The notes beneath the pieces are model-generated. The model saw only the letters and a program-made list of their open reading frames with translations, searched no databases and was not told the DNA's origin. The position numbers and the translations under genes were made by a program. Below are positions 1 to 5,826 of a stretch of DNA of 7,128 nucleotides, in pieces. Location of the stretch: NCBI GenBank assembly GCA_030840615.1, contig JAVEEE010000478.1, forward strand, positions 1-7,128. The letters run 5' to 3'. How positions within the stretch are numbered: position 1 is the stretch's first letter; the number at the start of each line of letters is the position of its first letter. This stretch comes from Frankiaceae bacterium (GTDB lineage Bacteria; Actinomycetota; Actinomycetes; JAFAQI01).

Positions 1-1
1 A

Positions 2-1060
2 GTCGGCGGTGAGCTCAACGCGTTCACGGCCAAGGAATACACGTGCTACTACGCGCGGGTGCTCGACGTCGACCTGCCGCTCGCGGTTGATGTCATCTGC
101 GACATGGTCACGTCGTCACTTCTGACGACGACAGATGTCGACAGCGAACGCGGGGTCATCCTCGAAGAGATCGCCATGCACGACGACGACCCGGGCGACG
201 CGGTGCACGACGCGTTCGCTTCGACGGTGTGGCCGGAGACCGCGCTGGGCCGGCCGGTCCTCGGCACGGTCGACTCGATCGGCTCCTTGTCGCGCGCGTC
301 GATCGCGGGTTACTACCGGCGCCGCTATCGGCCGGAGTCGCTCGTGGTGGCAGCGGCGGGCAACGTCGACCACGCATCGCTCGTCCGGCTGGTCAAGAAG
401 GCGTTCGCCGACGTGCCGGCTGACGCCGATGCTCCACCCGGATCGCCGCGCGTCGGCGGTCGCTCGCCGCTCTTCAACCCGGGGACGGCGGTCGTACGAC
501 GACCGACCGAGCAGGCCAATCTCGTGCTGGGCACCAGCGGGCTCGACCGGCTGGATGATCGCCGGTTCGCCCTCGGGGTGCTCAACGCGGCGCTCGGCGG
601 TGGCATGTCCTCGCGGCTGTTCCAGGAGGTGCGGGAGAAGCGCGGCCTCGCCTATTCGGTCTACTCGTTCACCTCGCACTACGCCGACACGGGTTTGTTC
701 GGTGTCTATGCCGGCTGTCACCCGCAACGCGCCGTCGACGTGCTGGAGCTCTGTCGGGAGCAGCTGTCCCTCGCCGCGGCGACCGGCGTCACCGCCGAGG
801 AGCTCGAGCGCGGCAAGGGGCAGATGCGTGGCGGTCTCGTCCTCGGCCTCGAAGACACTGGCTCGCGGATGAGCCGGCTCGGCAAAGCCGAGCTCGTCTA
901 CGGCGAGCTGATGACGATCGACGAGATCCTCGGCCACATCGACTCCGTCCAACTCGACGACGTGCAGGACGTCGCGGCAGACCTGCTGCGGTCGCCGTTG
1001 GCGCTCGCCGCCATCGGTCCGTTCGACGACGCCCGGGCACTCGCCGTGGCGGTGGCCTAG
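2..1060 (+). CDS. M16 family zinc metallopeptidase (PepR/insulinase-like), 5' end missing
   Basis: Protease of the pitrilysin/insulinase/processing-peptidase family, probably cytoplasmic; its physiological substrate in actinobacteria is poorly defined. The frame is open from base 2, so the gene starts before the window; 352 residues are visible and actinobacterial members are usually about 420-460. The first residues (GGELNAFTAKEYTCYYARVL) match the segment that normally follows the HxxEH zinc motif by some 25-30 residues, so that motif lies just outside. The third zinc ligand should be a Glu of VILEEI (window residues 52-57). The second M16 domain is present, with SSRLFQEVREKRGLAYSVYS (about 203-222), the family's conserved C-terminal Arg/Tyr region. 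The TAG stop at 1058-1060 abuts the dapB ATG with no spacer, so translation is probably coupled. The peptidase-dapB order is common in actinobacteria. The family call is firm; catalytic integrity cannot be judged without the missing part. Confidence 0.93.
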   Translation, partial: VGGELNAFTAKEYTCYYARVLDVDLPLAVDVICDMVTSSLLTTTDVDSERGVILEEIAMHDDDPGDAVHDAFASTVWPETALGRPVLGTVDSIGSLSRASIAGYYRRRYRPESLVVAAAGNVDHASLVRLVKKAFADVPADADAPPGSPRVGGRSPLFNPGTAVVRRPTEQANLVLGTSGLDRLDDRRFALGVLNAALGGGMSSRLFQEVREKRGLAYSVYSFTSHYADTGLFGVYAGCHPQRAVDVLELCREQLSLAAATGVTAEELERGKGQMRGGLVLGLEDTGSRMSRLGKAELVYGELMTIDEILGHIDSVQLDDVQDVAADLLRSPLALAAIGPFDDARALAVAVA

Positions 1061-1801
1061 ATGGCCGGCTCGCTGAAGGTCGGAGTCCTCGGTTCCCGCG
1101 GCCGGATGGGCGCCGAGGTCTGCCGCGCGGTCGAAGACACGCCGGGCATGGAGCTGGTTGCCGCCGTCGACACCGGTGACGACCGCGAGCAGCTGTCCGA
1201 GGCCCAGGTCGTCGTCGACTTCACCACCCCCGACGCCGTCATGAACAACATCGCGTGGTGCATCGACGCCGGCCTGCACGTCGTCGTCGGCACCACCGGC
1301 TTCGACAACGAGCGCCTCGACCAGGTACGTGCGACGTTGACCGATGCGCCGTCGCTCGGCGTGCTGGTCGCGCCCAACTTCGGCATCGGGGCCGTTTTGA
1401 TGATGCGGTTCGCGGCCAGCGCGGCTCCCTACTTCGAGTCAGTGGAGATCATCGAGCTCCACCACGCCGGCAAGATCGACGCGCCGAGTGGCACCGCCCG
1501 CCGGACCGCCGAGCTCGTCTCTCGCGCGCGGGAGGGCAAGCCCTCGCCTGACGTCACGTCGCAGGAGATCAGCGGTGCCCGCGGCGCGTCCGTGTCCGGC
1601 GTACGCATCCATTCCGTGCGACTCGAGGGGCTTGTCGCGCACCAGGAAGTCCTCCTCGGCGGCCATGGCGAGGCGCTGACGATCCGGCACGACTCGCTCG
1701 CCCGCGAGTCGTTCATGCCCGGCGTGCTGCTCGGCGTCCGTTGGGTGACCGAGCATCCCGGCCTGACTGTCGGACTCGAGGCGGCGCTCGGCCTGGACTG
1801 A
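1061..1801 (+). CDS. dapB: 4-hydroxy-tetrahydrodipicolinate reductase
   Basis: Cytoplasmic enzyme that reduces 4-hydroxy-tetrahydrodipicolinate to tetrahydrodipicolinate with NAD(P)H, on the route to meso-diaminopimelate for peptidoglycan and to lysine. The 246 residues match the family length (about 245 in mycobacteria). Visible signatures are the nucleotide-binding loop GSRGRMG (11-17), GTTG (77-80), VAPNFGIGA (103-111), the catalytic and substrate segment ELHHAGKIDAPSGTA (132-146, with His134/His135 and Lys138), and the C-terminal RIHSVRLEGLVAHQEVLLGG (182-201) and RHDSLARESFMPGVLL (209-224). The ATG follows the upstream stop directly. Only a weak GGTGG at 1051-1055 serves as a Shine-Dalgarno site, which fits translation coupled to the peptidase gene. 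No key motif is missing. dapA and thyX, frequent neighbours elsewhere, are not in the window. Confidence 0.98.
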   Translation: MAGSLKVGVLGSRGRMGAEVCRAVEDTPGMELVAAVDTGDDREQLSEAQVVVDFTTPDAVMNNIAWCIDAGLHVVVGTTGFDNERLDQVRATLTDAPSLGVLVAPNFGIGAVLMMRFAASAAPYFESVEIIELHHAGKIDAPSGTARRTAELVSRAREGKPSPDVTSQEISGARGASVSGVRIHSVRLEGLVAHQEVLLGGHGEALTIRHDSLARESFMPGVLLGVRWVTEHPGLTVGLEAALGLD

Positions 1802-1815
1802 GCAGCCGGCGTGCA

Positions 1816-1848
1816 GTTGCCCGGCGGTCGTGTCAGGCTGCGGGCAAC
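1816..1848. terminator. Inverted repeat between dapB and the FAD oxidoreductase gene
   Basis: GTTGCCCG at 1816-1823 and CGGGCAAC at 1841-1848 form a perfect 8-bp stem around a 17-base loop, starting 15 bases after the dapB stop. No T-run follows on either strand, so it is not a classical intrinsic terminator. It could be a weak terminator, an operator, or chance in GC-rich DNA. The remaining bases up to 1871 carry no convincing promoter: TAGGCA at 1851-1856 is the nearest -10-like element, and no -35 match goes with it. Confidence 0.35.
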
Positions 1849-1871
1849 AATAGGCACCGGGGGGTGGCGAC

Positions 1872-3269
1872 GTGGGATCCATCGTCGTGTGCGGTGGCAG
1901 CGTGATCGGGCTGTGCACCGCCATGTTGTTGGCTCGTGACGGTCACGACGTCACCGTTTTCGAAGGTGACCCGGCCGATGTGCCCGCGACGCCGGCGGCT
2001 GCTTGGGATTCCTGGGAGCGCCAGGGCGTGGCGCAGTTCCGTCAACCGCACAACCTCTTCCCGAGGTTCCGGCAGATCGCCGACGTGGACCTGCCGGAGC
2101 TGACCGAGCGGCTGGTCGCCGCGGGTTGTGTCTGGGAGAACCCGCTCGCCTCGTTGCCGCCGTCGATCACCGATCGCACTCCTCGCCCGGACGACGACAA
2201 GTTCAGGTTCGTGACGGGCCGCCGGCCGGTCGTCGAGGCTGTCATCGGCGCTGCGGCCCGCGACCAAGCTGGCGTCACGGTTCGGCGCGGAGTGCGGATC
2301 GCGGGCCTGCTTGCCGCGAACCGCGCTGATGACGGGCGACCCCGCGTGATCGGCGTACGCACGGTGGATGGTGAAGACATCCCGGCCGACCTCGTGATCG
2401 ACGCGATGGGACGCCGTACACCGTCACTCGAGTGGTTGACCGCGCTCGGCGCGCCACCGCCGCAGGTCGAGTCCGAGGACTGCGGGTTTGCCTACTACAC
2501 GCGTTACTTCCGCGGGCCGCAGCTGCCCGTGAAGGTGGGTCCGGTGCTGGCGCCGTTGGGAAGCTTCACGCTGCTCACGCTTGCAGGTGACAACGACACG
2601 TGGTCACTCACGCTTTTCGTCGCCACCGGCGACGCGCCGTTGAAGGCGTTCCGCGACCCCGAGTGCTTCAGCTCCGTCGTACGGGCGTGCCCGCTCTACG
2701 CACATTGGCTCGACGGAGAGCCGATCACCGACGTGCTCCCGATGGCCGGCATCCTCGACCGCTACCGACGGTTCGTGGTCGACGAGCGGCCGGTCGCAAC
2801 CGGCTTCGCCGCGGTCGGTGACGCATGGGCGTGCACGAACCCGTCTGCCGGTCGCGGTATGAGTGTCGGGCTGGTGCACGCGCAGCTGCTGCGCGACGTG
2901 CTGCGGCAACACCCGGACGACCTGCTGTCCTTCGCCCATGCATGGGATGCCGAGACCGAGGAGAAGGTCGCGCCGTTCTACTGGAACCAGATCGCTGCTG
3001 ACCGCCTGCGCATCGCAGAGATGCACGCGCTGCGGGACGGGCGCGAGCCGCCGCCACCCGACCCGGTCATCACGCGGTTGGGTCATGCCGCCGGTCGCGA
3101 CCTCGACGTGTTCCGCGGAATGGTGGAGATGTTGACGTGCCTCGCGCTGCCGCAGGAGGTTTTCGCCCGCCCGGACATGGCTGCAAAGGTCGAGGCGTTC
3201 GGCTCCGACGTTCCGATGCAGCTCCCCGGCCCGGACCGGACCGAGCTCATGGACCTCCTCACCGCCTGA
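1872..3269 (+). CDS. FAD-dependent monooxygenase/oxidoreductase (class A flavoprotein fold)
   Basis: Predicted soluble flavoprotein of 465 residues. The N-terminal Rossmann segment IVVCGGSVIGLCTAMLLARD (4-23) has the GGSxxG variant of GxGxxG found in many monooxygenases, followed by VTVFE with Glu31 placed to bind the FAD ribose. A DG-type segment, DLVIDAMGRRTP (173-184), is the second FAD/NAD(P)H contact. The GD motif is AAVGDAWACTNPSAGRGMS (313-331), where GD contacts the FAD ribityl chain and the NPSxGRGMS stretch is typical of the PHBH/squalene-epoxidase superfamily. No signal peptide or membrane segment is seen. The GTG start at 1872 is preceded by a GGGGTGG purine run (1861-1867), and the Rossmann strand begins at residue 3, so a later start is unlikely. 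The P450 gene follows 35 bases downstream, suggesting a shared oxidative pathway. Hydroxylase, epoxidase or dehydrogenase activity cannot be told apart here, and no halogenase-type KxxxWxW signature is seen. Confidence 0.88.
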   Translation: MGSIVVCGGSVIGLCTAMLLARDGHDVTVFEGDPADVPATPAAAWDSWERQGVAQFRQPHNLFPRFRQIADVDLPELTERLVAAGCVWENPLASLPPSITDRTPRPDDDKFRFVTGRRPVVEAVIGAAARDQAGVTVRRGVRIAGLLAANRADDGRPRVIGVRTVDGEDIPADLVIDAMGRRTPSLEWLTALGAPPPQVESEDCGFAYYTRYFRGPQLPVKVGPVLAPLGSFTLLTLAGDNDTWSLTLFVATGDAPLKAFRDPECFSSVVRACPLYAHWLDGEPITDVLPMAGILDRYRRFVVDERPVATGFAAVGDAWACTNPSAGRGMSVGLVHAQLLRDVLRQHPDDLLSFAHAWDAETEEKVAPFYWNQIAADRLRIAEMHALRDGREPPPPDPVITRLGHAAGRDLDVFRGMVEMLTCLALPQEVFARPDMAAKVEAFGSDVPMQLPGPDRTELMDLLTA

Positions 3270-3292
3270 CACTCGGCGAAGGACGGCCGAGG

Positions 3293-3298
3293 TACGGT
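3293..3298 (+). promoter_or_regulatory. -10-like element for a probable leaderless P450 transcript
   Basis: TACGGT fits the actinobacterial -10 pattern TAnnnT. It ends six bases before the GTG at 3305, the spacing expected when transcription begins on the start codon itself. The only Shine-Dalgarno-like string, GAGGT at 3289-3293, is 11 bases from the GTG, which is rather far. No good -35 is visible, which is common for such promoters. If real, the P450 gene can be expressed apart from the FAD gene upstream. Confidence 0.45.
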
Positions 3299-3304
3299 CC
3301 GGCT

Positions 3305-4510
3305 GTGATCGATGTGAGCACGCTCGATCTGCCGGAGTTCGACCCGACCGACGTCACGCTGCACGGCGAGCGGTTCCACGAGGTGATGGCCGAGCTCGCC
3401 GAGACGTCGTGGATCGCGCGCGCGCCGCTCGGATACCTCACCCTCGATCGCGCCGCCGGGGAGTTCTTCCTGCGCAGCAAAAGCGCGACCTTCCCGGGCC
3501 AGCTGATCGCCGAGCTGTCCGGGGTCACAGACGGCCCGCTGCGCGAGGAGATCGACCACAACATCCTGCACCTCGACGGCGAGCGACACCGGCGGCTGCG
3601 CAACCTGCTCAACCCGTTCTTCACCCCCCGAGCGAGCGACCGCTGGCGACCGCTGATGCGCGAGCTCATCGAGAAGATCTACGCCGACATCGGCGGCGCC
3701 GGACGCTGCGACTTCGTCGAGGCGGTCGCCAAGCCCTACCCGTCACAGACCATTGCCGCGGTCATGGGTGCACCACTCGACGACGCGCCGCGACTGCACG
3801 AGTGGTCGCACTGGATGCAGAGTCAGTTCGACGGAGTCGCACTCCTCGAGCATCGTGACCGGATCGAGAAGGCCGTCACCGACTTCTACGAGTGGTGCGA
3901 CGGCCTCATCGCGCGACGACGGTCCGACCCGGCCGACGACCTCATCTCCGTTCTCATCGCCGCAGAGGCCGAGGGTGACCGCCTCGACGACGGGGAGCTA
4001 CGCAACCTGGTGCTCGACGTCCTCGCGGGCGGTGTCGACACGACGCACGCGCAGCTCGCGCACGCCGCGCGGCTGTTCGCCGAGCACCCCGATCAGTGGG
4101 CCCTGCTGGCAGAGCAGCCGGAGCTCGCAGCGGCTGCGGTCGAGGAGGTTCTTCGCCACGAGCCGGTGACGCCGATCACGGCACGCGTCCTGACGGCGGA
4201 CGTCATCTACCGCGATTACGCCTTCCCGGCCGGCACCCTGATCCTCGTCGGCTCCTTCACCGGCAACCGCGACGGTGCCGGGGACCCGGCGTTCGACATC
4301 ACCGCCGACCGCGGCAACGCGCGCCTCATGACGTTCGGCGCGGGGCTGCACTTCTGCGTGGGCGCCAACCTCGCCCGCGCCGAGCTGCAAGAGGCGTTGA
4401 CGTTCCTCGCTCCGCGGATGCCCGGCCTGCGCCTCGACGGCGAGCCGCGTTTCGGCACGATCGCGGGCATCTACGGGCTCGGTGCGCTGCCGGTCGCCTG
4501 GGACGCCTGA
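3305..4510 (+). CDS. Cytochrome P450 (soluble bacterial class)
   Basis: Haem-thiolate monooxygenase of 401 residues from GTG 3305, the normal size for soluble actinobacterial P450s. The open frame extends upstream to 3137, but that part overlaps the FAD gene and encodes an Arg/Pro/Gly-rich stretch unlike a P450, so I reject it. GTG 3314 is a close alternative start. Landmarks are the C-helix HxxxR (His95-Arg99), the I-helix oxygen-binding AGGVDTT (241-247), the K-helix ExxR (Glu281-Arg284), a meander NRDGAGDPAFD (321-331), and the haem loop FGAGLHFCVGANLARAE (344-360) with Cys351 as the iron ligand. All catalytic landmarks are intact and there is no membrane anchor. Electrons should come from a ferredoxin and reductase encoded elsewhere. 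The FAD oxidoreductase gene lies 35 bases upstream, so both may modify one compound. Substrate and CYP family number cannot be assigned by reading. Confidence 0.96.
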   Translation: MIDVSTLDLPEFDPTDVTLHGERFHEVMAELAETSWIARAPLGYLTLDRAAGEFFLRSKSATFPGQLIAELSGVTDGPLREEIDHNILHLDGERHRRLRNLLNPFFTPRASDRWRPLMRELIEKIYADIGGAGRCDFVEAVAKPYPSQTIAAVMGAPLDDAPRLHEWSHWMQSQFDGVALLEHRDRIEKAVTDFYEWCDGLIARRRSDPADDLISVLIAAEAEGDRLDDGELRNLVLDVLAGGVDTTHAQLAHAARLFAEHPDQWALLAEQPELAAAAVEEVLRHEPVTPITARVLTADVIYRDYAFPAGTLILVGSFTGNRDGAGDPAFDITADRGNARLMTFGAGLHFCVGANLARAELQEALTFLAPRMPGLRLDGEPRFGTIAGIYGLGALPVAWDA

Positions 4511-4521
4511 GGGAAATCCGG

Positions 4522-4551
4522 TCGACACCGACCAGCCCGGCGCCGTACGGT
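4522..4551 (+). promoter_or_regulatory. Candidate promoter for the rsgA leader
   Basis: TCGACA (4522-4527, five of six matches to TTGACA) and TACGGT (4546-4551, TAnnnT type) are separated by 18 bases, an acceptable housekeeping-sigma spacing. Transcription would start near 4558, giving an untranslated leader of about 57 bases before the ATG at 4615. The hexamers overlap an inverted repeat. The string GTACGGTCCG (4545-4554) also occurs ahead of the P450 gene at 3292-3301. This rests on motif reading only. Confidence 0.4.
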
Positions 4552-4568
4552 CCGCTCAGTCGGTGTCG
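4523..4568. repeat. Perfect 10-bp inverted repeat between the P450 gene and rsgA
   Basis: CGACACCGAC (4523-4532) and GTCGGTGTCG (4559-4568) are exact reverse complements with a 26-base spacer, starting 12 bases after the P450 stop. The spacer also holds the 8-bp palindrome CCGTACGG (4543-4550). As RNA it could be a Rho-assisted or T-less terminator of the P450 transcript. As DNA it could be an operator, because the left arm covers the candidate -35 and the right arm sits at the predicted transcription start. Confidence 0.5.
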
Positions 4569-4594
4569 CCTCGCGTCGTGGGGTCGCGCCGTAG

Positions 4595-4656
4595 GAGAGA
4601 GGAGGTGGTCACGCATGCACGCCTACTCGCATGCTCTCGACCCGTCTCCTTCTCTC
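4595..4656 (+). promoter_or_regulatory. Long hairpin that can bury the leader Shine-Dalgarno site
   Basis: GAGAGAGGAG (4595-4604) pairs with CTCCTTCTCTC (4646-4656) through ten Watson-Crick pairs with one bulged T. The stem can continue inward with G4605-U4645 and U4606-G4644 wobbles and then G4607-C4643 and G4608-C4642. The 5' arm contains the AGGAGG ribosome-binding site (4600-4605) of the 29-codon ORF. The 3' arm lies inside that ORF and ends just before the GAAAGG ribosome-binding site of rsgA (4657-4662). The pairing is visible in the sequence; a regulatory role is inferred. Confidence 0.45.
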
Positions 4657-4704
4657 GAAAGGTCCTGGAGTGCACGCTGCACTGCAATCGCTGGGCTGGA
4701 CTGA
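4615..4704 (+). CDS. Possible 29-residue leader peptide overlapping the rsgA start
   Basis: ATG at 4615 lies 9 bases after AGGAGG (4600-4605), the best Shine-Dalgarno match in the window. The frame encodes 29 residues, MHAYSHALDPSPSLERSWSA followed by nine more, and stops at TGA 4702-4704. It is in a different frame from rsgA and overlaps its preferred start (GTG 4670) by 35 bases. I do not recognise the peptide. It has no run of a single amino acid that would suggest classical attenuation, no membrane segment and no signal peptide. It may be a regulatory upstream ORF whose translation opens the hairpin and brings ribosomes to rsgA. Alternatively, the SD may be a coincidental purine run. Confidence 0.35.
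   Translation: MHAYSHALDPSPSLERSWSARCTAIAGLD
4657..4662 (+). promoter_or_regulatory. Ribosome-binding site that decides the rsgA start
   Basis: GAAAGG ends seven bases before GTG 4670, in good position for that codon. The other in-frame start, ATG 4631, has no purine-rich site at a usable distance: AGGAGG is 25 bases away and fits ATG 4615 instead. Confidence 0.55.
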
Positions 4705-5722
4705 GGCCCTCGCAGCTTCGTTCGAGCCGTTCTCACAAACTCACACCCCGGCCCGTGTCAGCCGGGTCGACCGCGGCGCGGTCGACGTGCTGGCCGCCGG
4801 TGCCGACGAGACGTCGACGCCGCTGCGCGCCCGGATCCGTCCGAACGACGCAACCCCGGCCGTCGGTGACTGGGTGGCGCTCGCCGACGACACGGTCGGC
4901 CTCATCGTCGACCGCGTGCTTCCCCGTCGTACGGCGATCGAGCGCGCCGTGGTCTCCGGCCGTTCGGAGTCGCAGGTGCTCGCGGCCAACATCGACATCG
5001 TGCTCATTGCGGTGCCGGCGTTTCCCGAGCCGCGACCCGGGATGGTCGAGCGGATGATCGCGCTGGCGTGGGACAGCGGCGCGACTCCGGTGGTGGCCTT
5101 GACCAAGACCGACCTCACGCCCGATGCCGCCGGGGTCGCGGCCGACCTCATGGAGGCCGCGCCAGGGGTGGACGTGGTCGCGGTCAACGCTGTCGACGAC
5201 GACGGGTTCGCGGCCCTGTCGCCCTACTTGCAGAACGGTCAGACGCTGTGCCTGCTCGGCCGGTCCGGCGCCGGCAAGTCCACGCTCGTCAACGCGCTGC
5301 TCGGCGCCGACGTGCTGGCGACCCAGGACATCCGGCGCGACGGCAAGGGACGGCACACGACCAGCCACCGTGAGCTCATCCCGCTCCCGGGTGGCGCGGT
5401 GCTGCTGGACACCCCCGGTCTGCGCGGCGCCGGCCTCTGGGTGAGCGACGAGGGACTCGACCGGGCCTTCGCCGATGTCGAGGAGCTGATCGCCCAGTGC
5501 CGGTTCGCGGACTGTCAGCACGAATCTGAGCCGGGCTGCGCGGTGCTGGCCGCGATCGGCGAGGGGCGGCTACCCGAGCGGCGGCTCGCCTCATGGCGGA
5601 AGCTGCAACGTGAGGCGCAGTGGATGGCGAGCCGGACCGACGCCCGGCTGAGGTCGGAGCAGCGCCGTGCCTGGAAGATGGTGCACAAGGAGGTACGCCG
5701 GTCCGGACGGATCCGCCCCTGA
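4670..5722 (+). CDS. rsgA: Ribosome small subunit-dependent GTPase A
   Basis: Circularly permuted GTPase that binds the 30S subunit and acts late in its maturation; GTP hydrolysis is stimulated by the ribosome. From GTG 4670 it has 350 residues. It has an N-terminal OB-fold region with PAVGDWVAL (63-71). The G motifs follow in permuted order: G4 TKTD (145-148), G1 GRSGAGKST (197-205), a G2-like GRHTTSHRE (227-235) and G3 DTPG (247-250). The C-terminal zinc site is CRFADCQHESEPGC, with Cys277, Cys282, His284 and Cys290. A basic tail ends the protein. ATG 4631 would add 13 residues, but GTG 4670 has the better ribosome site and places the conserved LGW near the N-terminus. All motifs are intact. 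An overlapping leader ORF and hairpin upstream suggest translational control. Confidence 0.96.
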   Translation: MHAALQSLGWTEALAASFEPFSQTHTPARVSRVDRGAVDVLAAGADETSTPLRARIRPNDATPAVGDWVALADDTVGLIVDRVLPRRTAIERAVVSGRSESQVLAANIDIVLIAVPAFPEPRPGMVERMIALAWDSGATPVVALTKTDLTPDAAGVAADLMEAAPGVDVVAVNAVDDDGFAALSPYLQNGQTLCLLGRSGAGKSTLVNALLGADVLATQDIRRDGKGRHTTSHRELIPLPGGAVLLDTPGLRGAGLWVSDEGLDRAFADVEELIAQCRFADCQHESEPGCAVLAAIGEGRLPERRLASWRKLQREAQWMASRTDARLRSEQRRAWKMVHKEVRRSGRIRP

Positions 5723-5768
5723 CCCCTGACCCCTGCTCCGTGACCCCTGCTCCGTGACCCTGACTCCG
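5720..5768. repeat. 14-bp tandem repeat starting at the rsgA stop
   Basis: After a 7-base partial unit TGACCCC (5720-5726, which includes the stop codon), TGACCCCTGCTCCG occurs twice exactly (5727-5740 and 5741-5754). A degenerate third copy, TGACCCTGACTCCG, follows (5755-5768). The TGA triplets fall in all three forward frames. No coding role is seen. It could be a slipped-strand minisatellite or one copy of a dispersed intergenic repeat. Confidence 0.8.
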
Positions 5769-5780
5769 TAACTTTGGGCC

Positions 5781-5811
5781 GTCGCGCTCGTTGACCTCGT
5801 GAGGCCGCGAC
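5781..5811. terminator. Stem-loop between rsgA and the small downstream ORF
   Basis: GTCGCG (5781-5786) pairs with CGCGAC (5806-5811). CTC (5787-5789) can then pair with GAG (5801-5803) after a two-base GC bulge, leaving an 11-base loop. There is no T-tract. It could end the rsgA transcript or lie in the leader of the next gene, whose GGGAG site begins four bases later (5815). The call is tentative. Confidence 0.35.
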
Positions 5812-5826
5812 CCAGGGAGTGCATTG

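Noticed and set aside
116..1279. A 387-residue open frame on the minus strand across the M16 gene and the start of dapB
   Set aside because: It is antisense to two clearly recognised genes and its Arg/Asp/Val/Gly-rich product shows no family motif; long antisense frames are expected in GC-rich DNA.
3137..3304. A 56-residue N-terminal extension of the P450
   Set aside because: It overlaps the 3' end of the FAD gene in another frame, encodes Arg/Pro/Gly-rich sequence, and lengthens a P450 that already has the normal size from GTG 3305.
4511..4535. A SigR-type stress promoter (GGAAT then GTT) starting at GGGAAA 4511-4516
   Set aside because: No GTT follows at the required distance of about 16-19 bases, and the -35 core is GGAAA rather than GGAAT.
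4096..4704. A 202-residue plus-strand frame running from within the P450 gene to 4704
   Set aside because: Most of it is an Arg-rich shadow of the P450 gene. Only its last 29 codons, from ATG 4615 with its own SD, are kept as a possible leader ORF.
4615..4704. The leader ORF as the true rsgA N-terminus joined by a frameshift
   Set aside because: RsgA has a complete N-terminal region and its own SD from GTG 4670, and no slippery run is seen in the overlap.
4733..5521. A 262-residue minus-strand frame within rsgA
   Set aside because: It is antisense to intact GTPase motifs and has no recognisable domain.
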